Source of the DNA: Toxonevra muliebris
Taxonomy: Eukaryota; Arthropoda; Insecta; Diptera; Pallopteridae
Length of the DNA: 64,000 nt
Assembly (NCBI GenBank): GCA_963691655.1
Contig: OY829326.1
Location: 35,491,989 to 35,555,988 of the forward strand
Direction: 5' to 3'
Part shown: piece by piece, positions 46,024 to 57,740 of the stretch
Position numbering within the stretch: position 1 is the stretch's first letter
How the letters are laid out: each line of letters starts with the position of its first letter
The notes under the pieces: generated by a model
Database searches by the model: none
What the model was told of the DNA's origin: nothing
The model's input: the letters and a program-made list of their open reading frames with translations, nothing else
Translations under genes and position numbers: made by a program

Positions 46024-46092
46024 GAACTATCACAAAGATCACTGATGAGGAACCGTAGCTGGTTCCGAAACGATTGTCTGATCAGGTAGTTC
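46024..46092 (+). ncRNA. Type I hammerhead self-cleaving ribozyme
   Basis: All core nucleotides and all three helices are present. Core: CTGATGA at 46042-46048 and GAAA at 46067-46070. Stem II: GGAACC (46049-46054) with GGTTCC (46061-46066), loop GTAGCT. Stem III: AC (46070-46071) with GT (46076-46077), loop GATT. This very short stem III is typical of Penelope-type hammerheads. The expected cleavage site follows C at 46078 in the GTC triplet. Stem I: GATCA (46037-46041) with TGATC (46079-46083), then an internal loop (46030-46036 and 46084-46086), then GAACTA (46024-46029) with TAGTTC (46087-46092). Every listed pair is Watson-Crick. The stem I internal loop is placed to touch loop II, as in fast natural ribozymes. 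It probably processes transcripts of the element relic upstream. Confidence 0.9.
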
Positions 46093-48692
46093 TATGAACT
46101 TTTTGAAATACTTGTGGCATCATTGTTCATTTAAAGCCAAACAATTGAGTTTAATTCAATTTTTACTAATTAATTTTTGCCAAATTTGGAAGAAATTTGC
46201 AAAAAAATTTGCCAAATTAAAAATACTGAATAAATATGTTCAAAGGCTTCCGTCAATGTTTATTGGGTATTTGAATTTGTACTACGTACATTCTCATAGC
46301 ACATTTACAGATGCTTTTCTTTCTCTGAACGTGTGGGTGTGCGTTTGCTCAGTGTTGCATGTCATTGCTCCCTCTAGGTTTTGTGGTAAAAAGTTTTATC
46401 CCTTTTGTAAAAATTGTATGAATGTGTCGGTGTATGTGAATGTGTGAGTATTTGAAAAGGTATTTGTTTTTTTTTTTTTTTTTTGCAATCATTTTATTTT
46501 ATTCGTACCTACAAATCTACATTTATTTTTTTAGATGTAAATAATTTACATAACTACATATAAATTTCAGTTTAAATATTTAAATTTAAATTTGCATTAA
46601 GAAAAAAAAAATAGGTTAATTTGTTTGAGAGCCTACTATAAATATCTGTATTTATCTATTCATGTGTATGTATGTGTAAATATATTTAAGTGATTGAGTT
46701 TATAATTTACATTAAAATTATATTAATGCATGTGTAAAATTCTGAAACTGACAGATCCATAAACTGAACAAAATTTTAAATATTAGAGATTAGCATATGC
46801 TAAATTCCAAACGAATCTCTTAGAATTGTATTTCGAGAGAAAGTACTTTGTGTACTATTTATGTGTACTAGTGATGTAACGGATGCCTGCCTGCATTCGA
46901 ATTAGCAATTTTTTTTTTGTGAATTGGAGATGGTTCGTTATATATAATTCGACTAATTATTTAAAAATTCGTAAAAAAAAAAACAGATTTGATTTGATTA
47001 GTTAAACAAAAAGAAAAAGGCACATAATTTATTTAATGCTCCATGCAGTAAATCTTTTAATCAGTAGGTATGTTTGGAGTATGTGAAAAAAAAAATATTT
47101 ATGCTTGCGTTTTTGGTATATGAATGCTTCTGTCCACTAATCCATTGCAGGCAAATACCAGAGCAATGCAGCAGTAACAATAGCAGAAGCAACAACAACG
47201 CAATGTTCATCTAATTGCCCGCGAAATGTATTTCATTTTATTTGTTACTGTCACTATAGCTGCTGTTGTTACTGCTACTACTACTGCTGCTGGTATTGAA
47301 TCACTTCTTCGGCTGCTGCTGCTGCTACACATATTCCATATGTCATCTGTTGCATGTTGCACAAAGAAGTAGGGGGCTACGCTTTGTTGCATACTCGATC
47401 TGTATGCTGCTGCAGTATGAGCTGCGTTTTATTACTTTGCTGTTGCAGTAGAGATCCATACACACATACATACATACATACATACATACACATATACATA
47501 CATCGATAGATACAGAAGAGACTGAAAACATTGAGCGCCGCTAATATTTGGTTGACAATTGCGTGACAATTATAATTGCTGCGTTTGTGTTTGCGTTACA
47601 TTCCATGGCATTTTCATCGTTGCATGTCGCATTCACATTCAACAACGCCACATTCAGTTTACAATTAAGTGAAAAATGTTCCCTGCCCCTTTACCCGTTT
47701 GCTTGATCGCCTCTCAAATCACAAAATCGTTTGTATTCTCATGTACGAGTATAGTTACTCCTAGCATTACATAGCACAACGCAACACAATACCACACCGC
47801 ATCGCATCGCATTGCATCGCATTTCATTTCAGCGTATTGCATGCCTCAATGCCGATGATGTGCAGAGCAAATATTTCGAAATTAAATTGAACAACAGCAA
47901 CCACAGCAGCAACAAAAATGGCAGTAACAGCAACAACGACGATGACAACAAAACAAAATAAAACTCTAACTCTAGCAAACGATTTAACAAGCATACGAGT
48001 ATTTGAAGTTTTATTATTAAAGAAGACAAACAAACGAATATGGAAAATGCAATGAAACGCAGTGCGACAGATGGACAGACAGACAGAAAAACAAGCAAAT
48101 GGTCGAAGGGAGGCATTGAAGATATTAGGTTTTTATATATACTTACTGAAGCTCCATCAAGTACTATATACGACGACAATTTAATTAATAAATATTTTCA
48201 ATTACAGCAAATTGAAATAATGGAGTTATTTAATTTTATTAAAACTAAGCATACATGTGTGTGTGTATGTGAAAAGTGCATGTAAGTCATTAGAAACCCT
48301 ATTTGGAATTTTGTTTAGTAAGAATTTTTTTTTTTTTTTAATAATAGGTTGGGAAAAATAACAAACGGATTTCGAAAAAAAATATTACTTATTATATAAA
48401 TAACTATGCCAACTACTCCATTTTATGATTAACTGCAGCCTAAATGTGTGATTTGCCCTTTTCTTCAACACAAAACTACTCCACTTCAAGTTAATTTCAA
48501 ACTGTTTTATTATAATAATATATTTAAATCATATAAAAGTAATTATTTAATTTTAAACTAATTCGGAATTGTACATAAGCGATTATTTTATTTTAAATTG
48601 TCTTCAGTCGATTGTTTTGCTTTTCTCCTCGGCGTCTCGCGTTCAACTCCTCTTATTCGCTCGTTATTTTTAAAAGTTCGTCCATCGTCTTC
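46093..48692. other. Non-coding stretch with microsatellites
   Basis: The frame at 46094-46447 is AT-rich and has no motif. A poly-T run lies near 46468-46484, CTG/TGC tracts at 47250-47330, a CATA run at 47465-47490, and a GCATC-type short tandem tract at about 47800-47830. No exon could be supported. Confidence 0.5.
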
Positions 48693-48778
48693 GTCCAGTT
48701 TTGTCTATGTAGGGATGCATTCATCTGTAGTTCATCGTCCAGTCTTTGTCCATGCAGGGACGCATTCGTTAGTAGTTC
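48693..48778. repeat. Two copies of a 44-bp tandem repeat
   Basis: GTCCAG-TTTGTC-ATG-AGGGA-GCATTC followed by TAGTTC occurs at 48693-48733 and again at 48737-48778 with several substitutions. In the minus-strand frame 48653-48844 this yields a repeated NASLH(G/R)Q peptide. Open frames exist on both strands and there is no other coding evidence. Confidence 0.65.
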
Positions 48779-49084
48779 TGTCCACTTCTTGTCGTCCGTT
48801 AAAAAAAAAACAAAAAAAAAGGGAAGTTTCCTACTCGCGACCAAAAAAAATTAGCATTAATCTCAATTAAGGTTTTCGCTGTTGCACAGTGTTATCCAGC
48901 AGAAATATATTGAATCAAACCTGACTGATTTTCCTAAAAAAAAAAAGATTTTCATGCTCCCTCGATAATAATGAGTGTTTCAACAAGAGTTGCAGGATTT
49001 GGTTTTCAAATAAAACCCAGGGCTCAAATTTAGCGATAAACCAAAAATCATTATTTTTCGGATAGTAAAAACTTGAGAAATCAT

Positions 49085-49695
49085 ATGTGGAATAACACAT
49101 CATGTAAATGGCCACTACGGCTGCTTTTCCACTGTAGCACCCTAAAAAATTTTAAACTATTTTGGCATACTTCAGCTATGGCGACACTAATGTTGACTTT
49201 TAACTCTCCAATCGTTTAAGGATCGTGGGCATAAACTTTACTTTTAACAAAACCCCAAAGAAAAAACTTCAAAGTAATCAAATCGCATGATCTTGGTTGC
49301 CAATTGGTTTCACCAGAACGTGATCCATTCTGTTGTAAGTAGACGTATTGCAAATTAAGATTTTTGGTCAAAATTTGATGCACAGAAGCCGTACAAAGAT
49401 GCAATTGCTGCGCACGGGGCCGAATAGATGTTTGTGGGCTCTCTACAACACTTGCACTGACAGAAGCAATATTTTCCGCAGACCGCGCTGAACGCGCATG
49501 GGTTAATGATTTCACATCTTGTACTGACCCATTCAACTTGAAACTCTGCAATACATACGGTACATTCCTTTCACTTGGCGTGTGATTTCGAGGAAATTCT
49601 GCGCGTATTTTATGCATTGTGGCCGCAAAAATACGTGAGTTTTCGTAATAAATTTAAATCATTTGGATTTGCTCTTTCACCGTGTAGCGCTCCAT
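49085..49695 (-). pseudogene. Tc1/mariner-superfamily (DUF4817-type) transposase, internally deleted
   Basis: The minus-strand frame starts at 49693-49695 with MERYTVKEQIQMI, has one stop, and continues IYYENSRIFAATMHKIRAEF. This is the N-terminal helix-turn-helix of the insect transposase family with the DUF4817 domain. It proceeds through SAENIASVSASVVESPQTSI and LHLCTASVHQILTKNLNLQ, then jumps to NWQPRSCDLITLKFFLWGFV and KSKVYAHDP. In complete relatives about 200 residues with the catalytic core lie between these parts. The last catalytic Asp position (normally LDYFLWG) reads LKFFLWG. The tail ELKVNISVAIAEV...GHLHDVLFHI extends to about 49085 after a frameshift. It is a deletion derivative without activity. 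Terminal repeats were not identified. Confidence 0.82.
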
Positions 49696-52600
49696 GGCAA
49701 ATTTCACACATTTATAGAGCACGCTTATCAAATCTGACGTTCATACGATTACAGCTGTTAAAGTTACTAAAGTTTCCAGCACTGCAAGTATAGTGATACT
49801 TCTTCAATGAACAAAAAGTGAGAACAGTGTACAGTAGAAAAGGTTTACTTATTTATGATGCTAGCCCCCTCCCCCCTTGCCCCTCTTACCGATGAATATT
49901 ACATTTTGATCGTTAGCCAAGAATCAAGATAACATTTTAGGGTAAGGAAAAATTAAATCCAATTTCCTCCTTCGGTGGTGAAGATCATTGGCGGATTCAG
50001 GGTGGGGATTTTAATACAAAAACCGATGTTCTTCGGCACATGAATCGCGAGCTCAAAATAAGCCTACAACAATCCTGCTAGGGATCGGAGGGTAAGGGAA
50101 GTTAGAAATTAAACTCCCGCCTGGATCTGTTGATGTAGATGAACTATTCTTCAGAAAATATGGTGCCGTAGCAAAACTTACCAACAAGCTTGGATCCACA
50201 TTTGAATTAATCCAGTTTGAGTCATGTTGCTTATAGTGAATGGAGACTTTGAATTCAATTTACACATCGCTCGTTCTAAAAAATTGAAAACAAAAAGAAA
50301 CAACTTCAAACATATTAAATGAATAATGTAATCCATGAAAACCCACGCAGTCAATCTGAAATCTTTCACAGTCAAACATACAAAAAAAAAAATCATTTGC
50401 AATCCGATCAAAAATTTACCACAGGCTTTTGATCGGCATAAGAAAATCTCTTTAAGAAAAAACTGATGTAAAAAAAAAATAAATAAATCATCATCTTTGT
50501 AACTATCCACGTCATAATTAATTTAATTAAATTCTTTCGCCTCAATTAAAATTTTTATTAAAAATATCTTTTCATTTATTTACTTTTGAAATTCCATGAT
50601 ATCTCATATACAATATCTGCTGCTTGGGGAAAATATTTTCTTTTTATTTATTTATTTTTTTTTTTTCCTCATTTGGCTGCTGTTGTAAATTTTCATTTAA
50701 CGTATACACTTAAGCAAAATGTTTTTTTTTTTTTGTTTTGTTAGGAAAAAAAGTAAGCACTTCTGCCGTTTCAGTTTCAGTTTTGGTTTTGGTTGTTGTG
50801 GTTGTTTGTTGTTGTTGTTGTTGTTGTTGTTGTTGCCGTTGCTGCTGTGGTGTACATATTGCATTCTTCGCATAAATTTCAGCCGCACTTAACTCATGTC
50901 TTGTAAAAATGGCCTTACTTACCATAAATAACTGTGTGTGTGTGTGTATGTATGTATACATATACTTATATGTATGTATGTGAGTATGCATACATGCAAA
51001 TATCCATTCATACATACAAACATATAACATACATGCATACATATATACATAAGTTTATACACATACATACATATATGAAATATGTAAAATCGCATACCTA
51101 CTAAAATACACAGTGGAATAATTACATGCTTTTAAGGATTTCCTTTTCAATATTTCGAATTTTATATCATTTTATGCACGCACTAGTGGATTCGTTTTTC
51201 CTTTTAATTCAGTCAAAATGATCTGAGTTATTTATGAGGGAGGAGGAGCCGGCATTCTTTTTGAATTAATATCAAGAAAATACCAGAATTGTTGAAGGTT
51301 CCTTTTCAGAGAATTTTTTTTCTTAACTGAACCATAGTATGTTCTGTAGACCTTGCCTAGAAGAATATAAGACCTCTCCTGCACTGTAGCATTAGAATCC
51401 TTCTCACAATACTGCGAAGAATAAACATAAATATATAACGTCTAACGAAAAACACTGCATTCCATTGCTATTTGTCCCACGGTGCATACTCAGAAAACAA
51501 AAACCTAGGAACTAAATTTAAAGCGCACTAAATTCACTTCACTTTGAATTTTTCTGTTTTTAACAATTTTTCTTTAGTTTTTCAATGTGTTTGTATGTGT
51601 TGAACTTTGTTTCTTTCGGCTTTTCGCGCGATTTGAAAAGATTTATTTCACTTTGGCGCATAGGTAAGGTCGTCATCAGCATTGAGTCAGTCCCCGTTGC
51701 TAGCTAGTACCTACTACTTACTCTATATACGAGTAACTACCAATGCTAGATGCAATACATGATGATAGTTTCTCGCTTTGTTTTTTTTTTGTGCTGTACT
51801 TTTCTATTTTGCCAGTATGGCTATGTGGTTGAATATACCCAACGGGAAAATTTCAAATCCTAACCAAAGAAGCACTTTAGAAGTGCTAACGTTGTGCTTC
51901 AAAGAAGCTTACAAGTGAGGGAATTAATTTTAAGCATGGAAAATAAGCTTCTCAGATGTGAAAGGCACTTCCAAGAAAAGCTAGGGGAAATATATAATGA
52001 AAAAAAAAACAATAGATGATTATTCCACTTTATAATTCACATATAGTTGATATGAAACATTTGGTATTGGCACATATTTAAAAAGTGTTTTGGTTTCCTT
52101 ACTTTCTTTGGCACATTATCCGTATTTTTTGGTGAATAAGAGGAAAAATTTTAATATTATATTTAAATATATGTATGATAGTATTTGTTATACCTATAAA
52201 AATAAAGTGATAAATAAACTTGTCACCATACAAAAAAGAAAATAGAGCAAAAAGAGAAATGTATGCTGCCAAAAACGCGATCCCCTCCAACGATATGCCA
52301 TGAAAAAATCCTATTAGTAGTTGCCCTACATTAAGGAAACACTAACTACTGACCTGAAACGCTTATTTTCCCCTTGGGTAGGTATACAGGAGCCATTGAA
52401 ATGGCGCGTTGATTCAGCAAAAAAATCAAACAAAAAGTAATGGCACATTGGGGAGTAAATAGAGTAGGGGTGAAAAAGAAGGAAGAAGAGGAAAAGCTAG
52501 GCTATCGTAGACTCATTGCCACACAGTGCTGATGGTTTTCTACCTCATTTCGTATTTTTTTTTAAGTTTATTAATGAAGATAAATGTAAAAGTGCAACAA

Positions 52601-52900
52601 TTGCAATGGCATCTAAATGTATATTTTTTTTTTGTGATGTTTTTTACAATGTCAAATCATATTTCACAATGATTCGCTTGAGTAAATTATATACGACGAT
52701 TACACGATTACCGCTAAATCAAAACTTCAACAAAAACAATCAAATATCAAGGTTAAACCTACTACTATAATTTTCTAATATCTTAAGTAAAAGTTTCATT
52801 TACATGCTTTTCAATAAATATTTCGAGAATCCTTAGTTGATTGTTGTCCTCGTTTGTTGTTGTTGTTGCTATTGTTGGTGGTTGTGGGGCTCCTTTGTTT
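49696..52900. other. AT-rich stretch, no gene seen
   Basis: C-rich sequence lies at 49864-49888. At about 49986 ATTGGCGGATTCAGGG resembles the left end of the minisatellite-bearing hAT elements, but no partner end is clear. A TTG run (50807-50835) makes a polyglutamine frame on the minus strand (50710-51042) that is low complexity. TATG and CATA tracts lie at 50940-51080. Other frames (50178-50510, 52516-52770) have no motif. Confidence 0.5.
50807..50835. repeat. TTG trinucleotide run
   Basis: An almost pure TTG/GTT run reads as CAA repeats on the minus strand and gives a stretch of Gln in the 50710-51042 frame. It extends into GTTGCTGCTG. Confidence 0.85.
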
Positions 52901-52939
52901 TCTTAAGACGCGTTATTTGTTGTTTGGAATTCTTGTGCG

Positions 52940-53066
52940 ACATGGTGTGTCGGCGCCGCGGGACAACATGGCGGCGACGTGGTTCTCGTTTAAAACTACT
53001 AAATTTTGCCTCAGCATCAAGACGCAAATATATGCTACATATGAATATATGTATGCATGTATGTAG
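52940..53066 (+). other. GC-rich CpG-containing patch with a well-placed ATG
   Basis: The segment 52945-52985 is markedly GC- and CpG-rich for this window (CGGCGCCGCGGGACAACATG). The ATG at 52968-52970 sits in ACAACATGG, close to the fly start-codon consensus. It opens only a 32-codon frame (MAATWFSF...) that ends in microsatellite sequence at 53066. It could be a first exon or upstream open frame, but no clear splice donor follows. I do not call a gene. Confidence 0.3.
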
Positions 53067-55396
53067 ATATGCGAGTATGTACGCGCCCCAGACGACATTT
53101 TCTTCCCTCCACCATTCATTTTGTTTGCAAACAGTAGAATCTTCGTTTACGTCTTCGTTTCAAGGATCAATATGAAAGATTTATTGAGTGTTGTTGTAGT
53201 TGTAGTTTTTACAAGAAAACGTAAAGAGCACACTTGCTCGTTTAAAGTAACAAAAACAAAAACTACATAATAAAACTTTTCTTCGTTTTTTTTTAAGCCA
53301 CAGCAACAATAACAAGGAATCATGCTATTATGACCTTGAGTTTATTTTTTTTCTTTCTCTCTCTCTTTCTCTGGTTCTCTAGCCTCTTTTGGGCATACTC
53401 ATATATAGGGACATAACCAAATATGTATGTATGTATGTATGTATGTACTTGCATACATACATGGGAGTGTAATGAAAATTATGGCAAGTAAAAACGGCAA
53501 TGTCGTTTAAATTTAAACGTTTCGGGTGCAGTATTTAAGTGTTGTTGTGGTTTTTGTTTTGCATCTGCTTTATGGCTTGTAAAATTCTGCACTCACACAC
53601 ACATACATTCACATATAAGTTTATGCACACAAACATGCAAGTGGAAATATTCATTGATTATGGCAAAATATAAAGTTTCTCCTTCTTTCTCACTCTCCTT
53701 ATTGTTTTTTTTTTTTTGCTTAGCTTTTCTTAAACTCTATGGCAATAAAGTAATAAAAGCGCAACAACAATTCTCAAGTATGATAAATAAAAAGAAAAGT
53801 TTTACTTATACGCTCGCTTCAAAGATTTACTCTGAAAGCGAACATAGGAAATAAATTTCTTTTGTAACTTTTTAGTTCCAGCGGAAACTCGGTTTGCTCC
53901 AAGAAGGAGTAATAAATGATTGCTTCTTTTATACTCCGTAAGCAGTTTTAAAAGAGATTTCCTATCTGATTTGAGAAAAAAACACAATGATAGTCGTTTC
54001 AACTCATATCGTCCCAACGTTCGATTAATCGAACAGCAACTTTGAAAATTCGCCAAAAATACATTTATAAATTTTTCCCAAAAGTAATCACTGTTTAATG
54101 TTTTTATATATACTAACTTTAAAAATGCATTTAGATAATTTAAATATATTGTATTTCACCAGGTGAACAGACATACTTTTTTGGAAGGTGGGTTCGAAAA
54201 TCAACAAAAAATAGTAAAAAGTATTATTTTGCATTGAAATGAGAAATTCGCCTAGATAAAATAACAAACTTGATGTGGAAATTATAACTTTTCAGGCCCT
54301 CATATATTTTTAACAGACTACAGCTGACCAAACTTTTGTAAACAAATATATGGAGAATAAGGCAAAATTCAACAAGAATGCATATTTTCTGTTTTTAACT
54401 TATAATAACTTCTAAAATACTGTGTTAAATACATTTGATCCCAAGCTATACTTGTTGCTCATGATGTGGTGTAGAAATATTTGAAGTTTTTTACACCTGG
54501 TCACCTTATTTGCTTGGGCTAAGCCAAAAACTACAATACCCTCTAAAATTCAGAATCAATTTTTTTTTAAGTACTAAAATTTCATATTGAAGACATTTGG
54601 AAATGGCATTTTGAAAATTTTCCAAATTAGATCATGACATCTAGTACCGGGACAATATGGGTTAACTCTTACAATAACAAAAACACGGCCACTCAGTAAA
54701 TTGAGAATATTTTTGGTTTTTTGTTGGATATTATGCAAATGGATTCAAAATTTGTTTGAATTTTGCAAAAATTAATATTTTATTAAGATAAATTATAAAA
54801 ATACCTACAATATTTAATTAGAGTGTTATTTATTAAAAAAAAAAAACAATACAAAAGAAGAAATCCACAACAAATGCATTACCTTTAAGAATACTATAGT
54901 TCTTGGTCTCAACAAAAAGAGATTTTTCCCATATTAGCAAGTATTCAGACTGGGCATTGCAAGCTCAGAGACCACCTATATGTAATAAGTATTGAGGAAA
55001 CTTCAATATGTAGGTTCTGTAATGAGAAAGAACATCAGAACATACAGTAGGGTACAACATTTTTTACAAAATTTGGGTACAAAAGTGTAGACAATGCTAT
55101 CTAACATACCTTACGAGGGTGGAACGGTGGATCAACATGACAATCAAGCTCATGATAAAAACATTATTCCAATATATTATTCAAAAAATGACTACCAAAG
55201 CGGTGGATTTTCGAAGTTTTTTCACCATTTAATTCATTAGAATTTTTTACCTGTCTTAAATGTAATTTACACAAAAAAATAAACAATTCAAGAAAACCAT
55301 AATTAACCTAATATTTCTTATATCCAAAAACATAAGAGAGAGTACCAAAAATTCTAAGTATTTTGAAATTTTAAAATTATCTCTATTCTTTGTTCG
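53067..55396. other. AT-rich non-coding stretch
   Basis: A TATG run lies at about 53422-53447, immediately followed by CATACATAC, which could fold back. A TTCACCAGGTGAA palindrome lies near 54158-54170. Frames 53654-53854 and 53802-54056 show no motif. Confidence 0.55.
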
Positions 55397-55400
55397 TTAA

Positions 55401-55700
55401 CCCTCAAGTTCCCAATGGTTTCTCTAGACAGCCTTCATCAAAACGGATGTAATTGCCACCTTAATAGTTTTTTGTTTCTACATTTTATCATATCGTTTAT
55501 GGAATTTCCCAAGCTTTTAAAAAAAATGCCTCCATTATGAATTATTATGCGTATTATAGACTTTAGTAACCGCCAAAGTCGAAAATTTGTGGAAAACAGG
55601 AAAATTAATTATTTTGTTTGAATTTGAGATAAAAGTGAAAAAATAAATAAAATACTTCCAGTCATAGTAGCTAGATAAAAAAAGTAGCTGTGAGTAGCTG
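55401..55700. mobile_element. piggyBac-type MITE family P1, truncated copy
   Basis: TTAA at 55397-55400 is followed by CCCTCAAGTTCCCAA. The next 280 bp match the right half of the element at 7654-8164 in inverted orientation. Shared blocks include GCCTTCATCAAAACGGATG-type sequence, TTATCATATCGTTTA, AATTAATTATTTTGTTTGAATTTGAG and AAATACTTCCAGTCATAGTA; these are only landmarks. Similarity is lost near 55700 and no far end was found, so the copy is truncated. Confidence 0.75.
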
Positions 55701-57740
55701 CAAATCAAAGATGTTCTGTTTAAAACTATGATCGAAACTTGTTGGAATTGCACTTAAGGAAAAATTTTTAATTTTTTTTTTTAAATTTCTCTTCAATTGA
55801 TTGTACAGTGTTTAAAACGATTCGCGTTTAGCGGTTTTCAATACTTAAACAACAAACAGCAGATGCATCTATTGTAACCAGCAACTACATAACTCAACCA
55901 GCTAACATTGTGAGTAAATGTGCTACCATTTATTTATCCATTGGTCGTGGCCTCATAGATTTTCACAAAATTTTCGGCAAAAAAAAACAGAAAAAAAAAA
56001 TTAGTTGCCGTTCAGTGACTTTTATCATTTATTTTTACTAGTTAGATATAAAATTGCTCTGGTATATTTTGTCTGCTCAGAAATCTAACAGGATGAATGC
56101 CATTTTTTTTCTCAAAACTGAGCCAAAAAAAAAAAAGTAAGAAAAACAGGAATGGTGCTCGTCAACTTATTTGTATGTGTGTGTTTGTGTGTGTGTGGTG
56201 CTTGTCTGTTTGTGTGGGTATGAATGTGTACAATTTCACTTGTAGCCGACTTATTGCTGCATGTCTGACAGACTTCCAATTGTCTGTCGGATGATACTCT
56301 GCTTATTCTGAGTTTTTGTCTGGCCTAGAGTTTTCCTGGTTGGTTAGTTAAAATGGGTGGTGAACTGAGTGGCTGGGGTGTTGGATGCCTGGCTGGGTGG
56401 TTGGATGCCTGGCTGGGTGGTTAGATGCCTGGATGGATGGTTGAATGCCTGGCTGGGTTGGCTAACAGTTTATTGCTGCTGGTAGGTTCGTTAGTTGGCT
56501 TACAACAGCTAGCAATGATATGCGAAGCAGTCATCTTCCTTCGTTGCCATCCCTTTGGAAGCATATAACTAGAAAACTTTTTTTTTATATTTTTTGTTTT
56601 CATGTATGTATGTATGTGTGGTTTCATTCGTTTTAGCAGTTGTTGAAAATTCGCCAAAAAACTTTTTTGCAAAATGAAATTGCGAAATAAATGATTGTTT
56701 CTGATTTTATACTACACAAGTCTAAACTTTTATTAGTTTTATTCAAAAAAAAAAAAAAAAGAGAAATAAAAAACGAGTTTGTTAACATTTAAGGATTTGG
56801 ATTAGTATTTAAAAATATTTTTGTAAATTTAAGTTTTATATGCAATTTAAAGTTTACTAAATATTATAGTTTCATTTCAATTGAGTAGCTCGAAAAAATA
56901 ATTTTCAAGCACTTATTCCTTTTCATTAAATAATTTGAGCTAAATTTGTTTCTATCAAAAATATGTTGAATATTTTTAGACTTCAATCATTCATATCATG
57001 AAATTTTTTACTTTTTTCATAGTCTAAAAACAATATTTATTCTTAATTATTTTTTTACATTGCAACTAGTTATAAAACTAAAAAATAATAATAATAATAG
57101 CTATTAATATAATACGTCATTAAATTTAAAATAAAACGTCGCATCTTAGGCTTGCACTCGTGCTAGGACAGCGCGTATCAAAATTTATTTATACTGCATG
57201 AGAATAATTTATTAAAATTTATGAGATGGCATGAATTTATTTCTGATGTTTTTGTTTTATGAATTTAATAATTTTTATTTTTTATTTTTATTGCAAACAA
57301 TACTTTTCAACCAAACTCGTACTTATCATTCAAAGTCAACGCAGTGAGTAAGAAATTGCACTAAATATTAACGTACATATATTTTAAGGTTTTTCTTTTT
57401 CTAACAACAGCAACAACAAAAAACTTAAACAATCATTTTTCTTTTACATACACACATGAAATTGTCTGTCTGTCTGTCTATATGTCTGTAAGTTTGTCTA
57501 TCTGTTTTGTTTATTTTTTGGAGCATTTCTTATGTTATTTATATGCCAATTCTATCTAAGCGCGTTAACATATCGCATGCAATATTTTTTGCTTTTCGCG
57601 TTGTAGCGGCAGCAACAGCAACATCAGCAACAACAGCAGCATCACCATGATGATGAAGCTGGCAAATTTATCTGTCTTTGCGCGAGCAATCTGTCTTTTC
57701 TATAATAATATATACATGTAGAGATGTTGGTATCTGTGTT
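55701..57740. other. AT-rich non-coding stretch
   Basis: Apart from the 20-bp minisatellite, nothing coding is visible. GT-rich sequence lies at 56170-56210, CTGT/TCTG tracts at 57462-57500 and CAG/CAA tracts at 57605-57660. Confidence 0.55.
56381..56460 (+). repeat. 20-bp minisatellite, four copies
   Basis: Four head-to-tail units of TTGGATGCCTGGCTGGGTGG lie at 56381, 56401, 56421 and 56441. The first two are identical and the last two differ at a few positions. Upstream GGGTGG/GGCTGGGG sequence suggests earlier, more decayed units. Confidence 0.92.

Noticed and set aside
49860..50100. Possible third copy of the minisatellite-bearing hAT family (GGCGGATTCAGGG, nearby CCCCCTCCCCCC)
   Set aside because: The putative ends are in the wrong order and no internal 15-bp units are present.
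50710..51042. Glutamine- and threonine-rich minus-strand frame
   Set aside because: It is produced by TTG, CATA and T-rich microsatellites and has no non-repetitive core.
51660..51680. Minus-strand CTGATGA as a hammerhead core
   Set aside because: The required stem II and GAAA segment are absent.
54157..54506. Possible MITE with CACCAGGTG ends
   Set aside because: Only about eight bases match in inverted orientation and no target duplication was found.
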